Source: Streptomyces violaceusniger
GTDB lineage: Bacteria > Actinomycetota > Actinomycetes > Streptomycetales > Streptomycetaceae
DNA: 64,000 nucleotides
NCBI GenBank assembly: GCA_005405945.1
Contig: BJHW01000001.1
Span: forward strand, 496,001 to 560,000
Direction: 5' to 3'
The position numbers were made by a program, and so were the translations under genes. Positions 63,805-64,000 of this stretch are shown piece by piece. The notes under the pieces were generated by a model. It was given only the letters and a program-made list of their open reading frames with translations, was not told the origin of the DNA and searched no databases. Positions within the stretch are counted from its first letter, which is position 1; the number at the start of each line of letters is the position of its first letter.

Positions 63805-64000
63805 CCTGTCCCTTCCGTGTGCTCGTTCGGTCCGGAACCCGGGTGACGCGCCCAGAGCACGCCGCCCGCGTCGTGTCGCCCGGCGCGGAGCACCGAGCAG
63901 CCGGTCAGGGATGTTCCGCCGTCCCGCTGCCGGGACAGCCACTCCCAGCGGTCCGTTCCGCCGCTGCCGGGGACATCGAGGAAGGACAGCAGCGGGCCCA
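63801..64000 (-). CDS. Partial gene, C-terminal end only
   Basis: The minus strand enters the window in frame (GPLLSFLDVPGSGGTDRWEW, SRQRDGGTSLTGCSVLRAGR, LWARHPGSGPN) and stops with TGA at 63801, which overlaps the next ATG as ATGA. Codon use is typical for the genome. Function is unknown; it presumably belongs with the cupin-like gene. Confidence 0.5.
   Translation of the reverse strand, partial: GPLLSFLDVPGSGGTDRWEWLSRQRDGGTSLTGCSVLRAGRHDAGGVLWARHPGSGPNEHTEGTG

Noticed and set aside
1..64000. Antibiotic or lanthipeptide biosynthetic cluster
   Set aside because: No PKS, NRPS, terpene or lanthipeptide core enzymes; isolated monooxygenase and ABM genes are not enough.

Overview
The window looks like a Streptomyces (or close actinomycete) chromosome segment. 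It has very high G+C with G/C-ended codons, GTG/TTG starts behind GGAGG-type ribosome binding sites, Tat leaders, ATGA-coupled operons and many secreted carbohydrate-active enzymes. Fragments of IS3-, ISL3-, IS5- and perhaps IS1182-type transposases and of many metabolic genes suggest an accessory region such as a chromosome arm. No rRNA, tRNA, CRISPR array or antibiotic biosynthetic core was seen.

Layout. (A) 0-17.8 kb, plant-polysaccharide locus: GH78 rhamnosidase, secreted alpha/beta hydrolase, GH54 arabinofuranosidase, GH27 galactosidase with a lectin-type CBM13, GH43 with CBM6, a GntR/FadR regulator, a sugar ABC importer (binding protein plus two permeases), an unrecognised 643-residue protein and a beta-helix enzyme. 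Together they fit removal and import of arabinose-, galactose- and rhamnose-rich pectin side chains. (B) 17.8-20.1 kb: GntR stump, 40-bp palindromic terminator, beta-propeller phytase and a small secreted protein. (C) 20.3-26 kb: bicupin, zinc alcohol dehydrogenase, broken metallo-hydrolase and duplicated ABM-domain protein, probably under a MarR regulator, followed by a graveyard of gene fragments. (D) 26-30 kb: LysR, SDR, F420-type oxidoreductase and amidohydrolase. (E) 30-31.3 kb: tandem and inverted repeats and IS debris. (F) 31.3-39.6 kb, aromatic catabolism: ACMSD-like amidohydrolase and TetR facing a five-gene, fully ATGA-coupled operon (extradiol dioxygenase, FAH-family hydrolase, CoA ligase, flavin monooxygenase, ring-fission-product hydrolase). 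A Tat-exported MBL protein, a methylisocitrate-lyase-type enzyme and a BASS transporter follow. (G) 44-46 kb debris, then a GH44-GH53 operon with a perfect CebR box. (H) 49.5-55.1 kb: PobA-type hydroxylase, LmbE-type deacetylase, two NADP-linked oxidoreductases, a TetR and more fragments. (I) 55.4-62.2 kb: LacI regulator, three-part sugar importer and GH42 beta-galactosidase, all co-directional behind two perfect palindromic operators. GH53 followed by GH42 makes a plausible galactan route. (J) To the end: a GH38-like fragment, a cupin-like gene and a partial gene.

Main caution: about a dozen otherwise intact genes are split by frameshifts, and nearly every one is a single missing base, mostly in a G or C run. 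I read these as assembly or sequencing deletions, not decay. Such genes are entered as CDS with the break described; genuine remnants are entered as pseudogenes.
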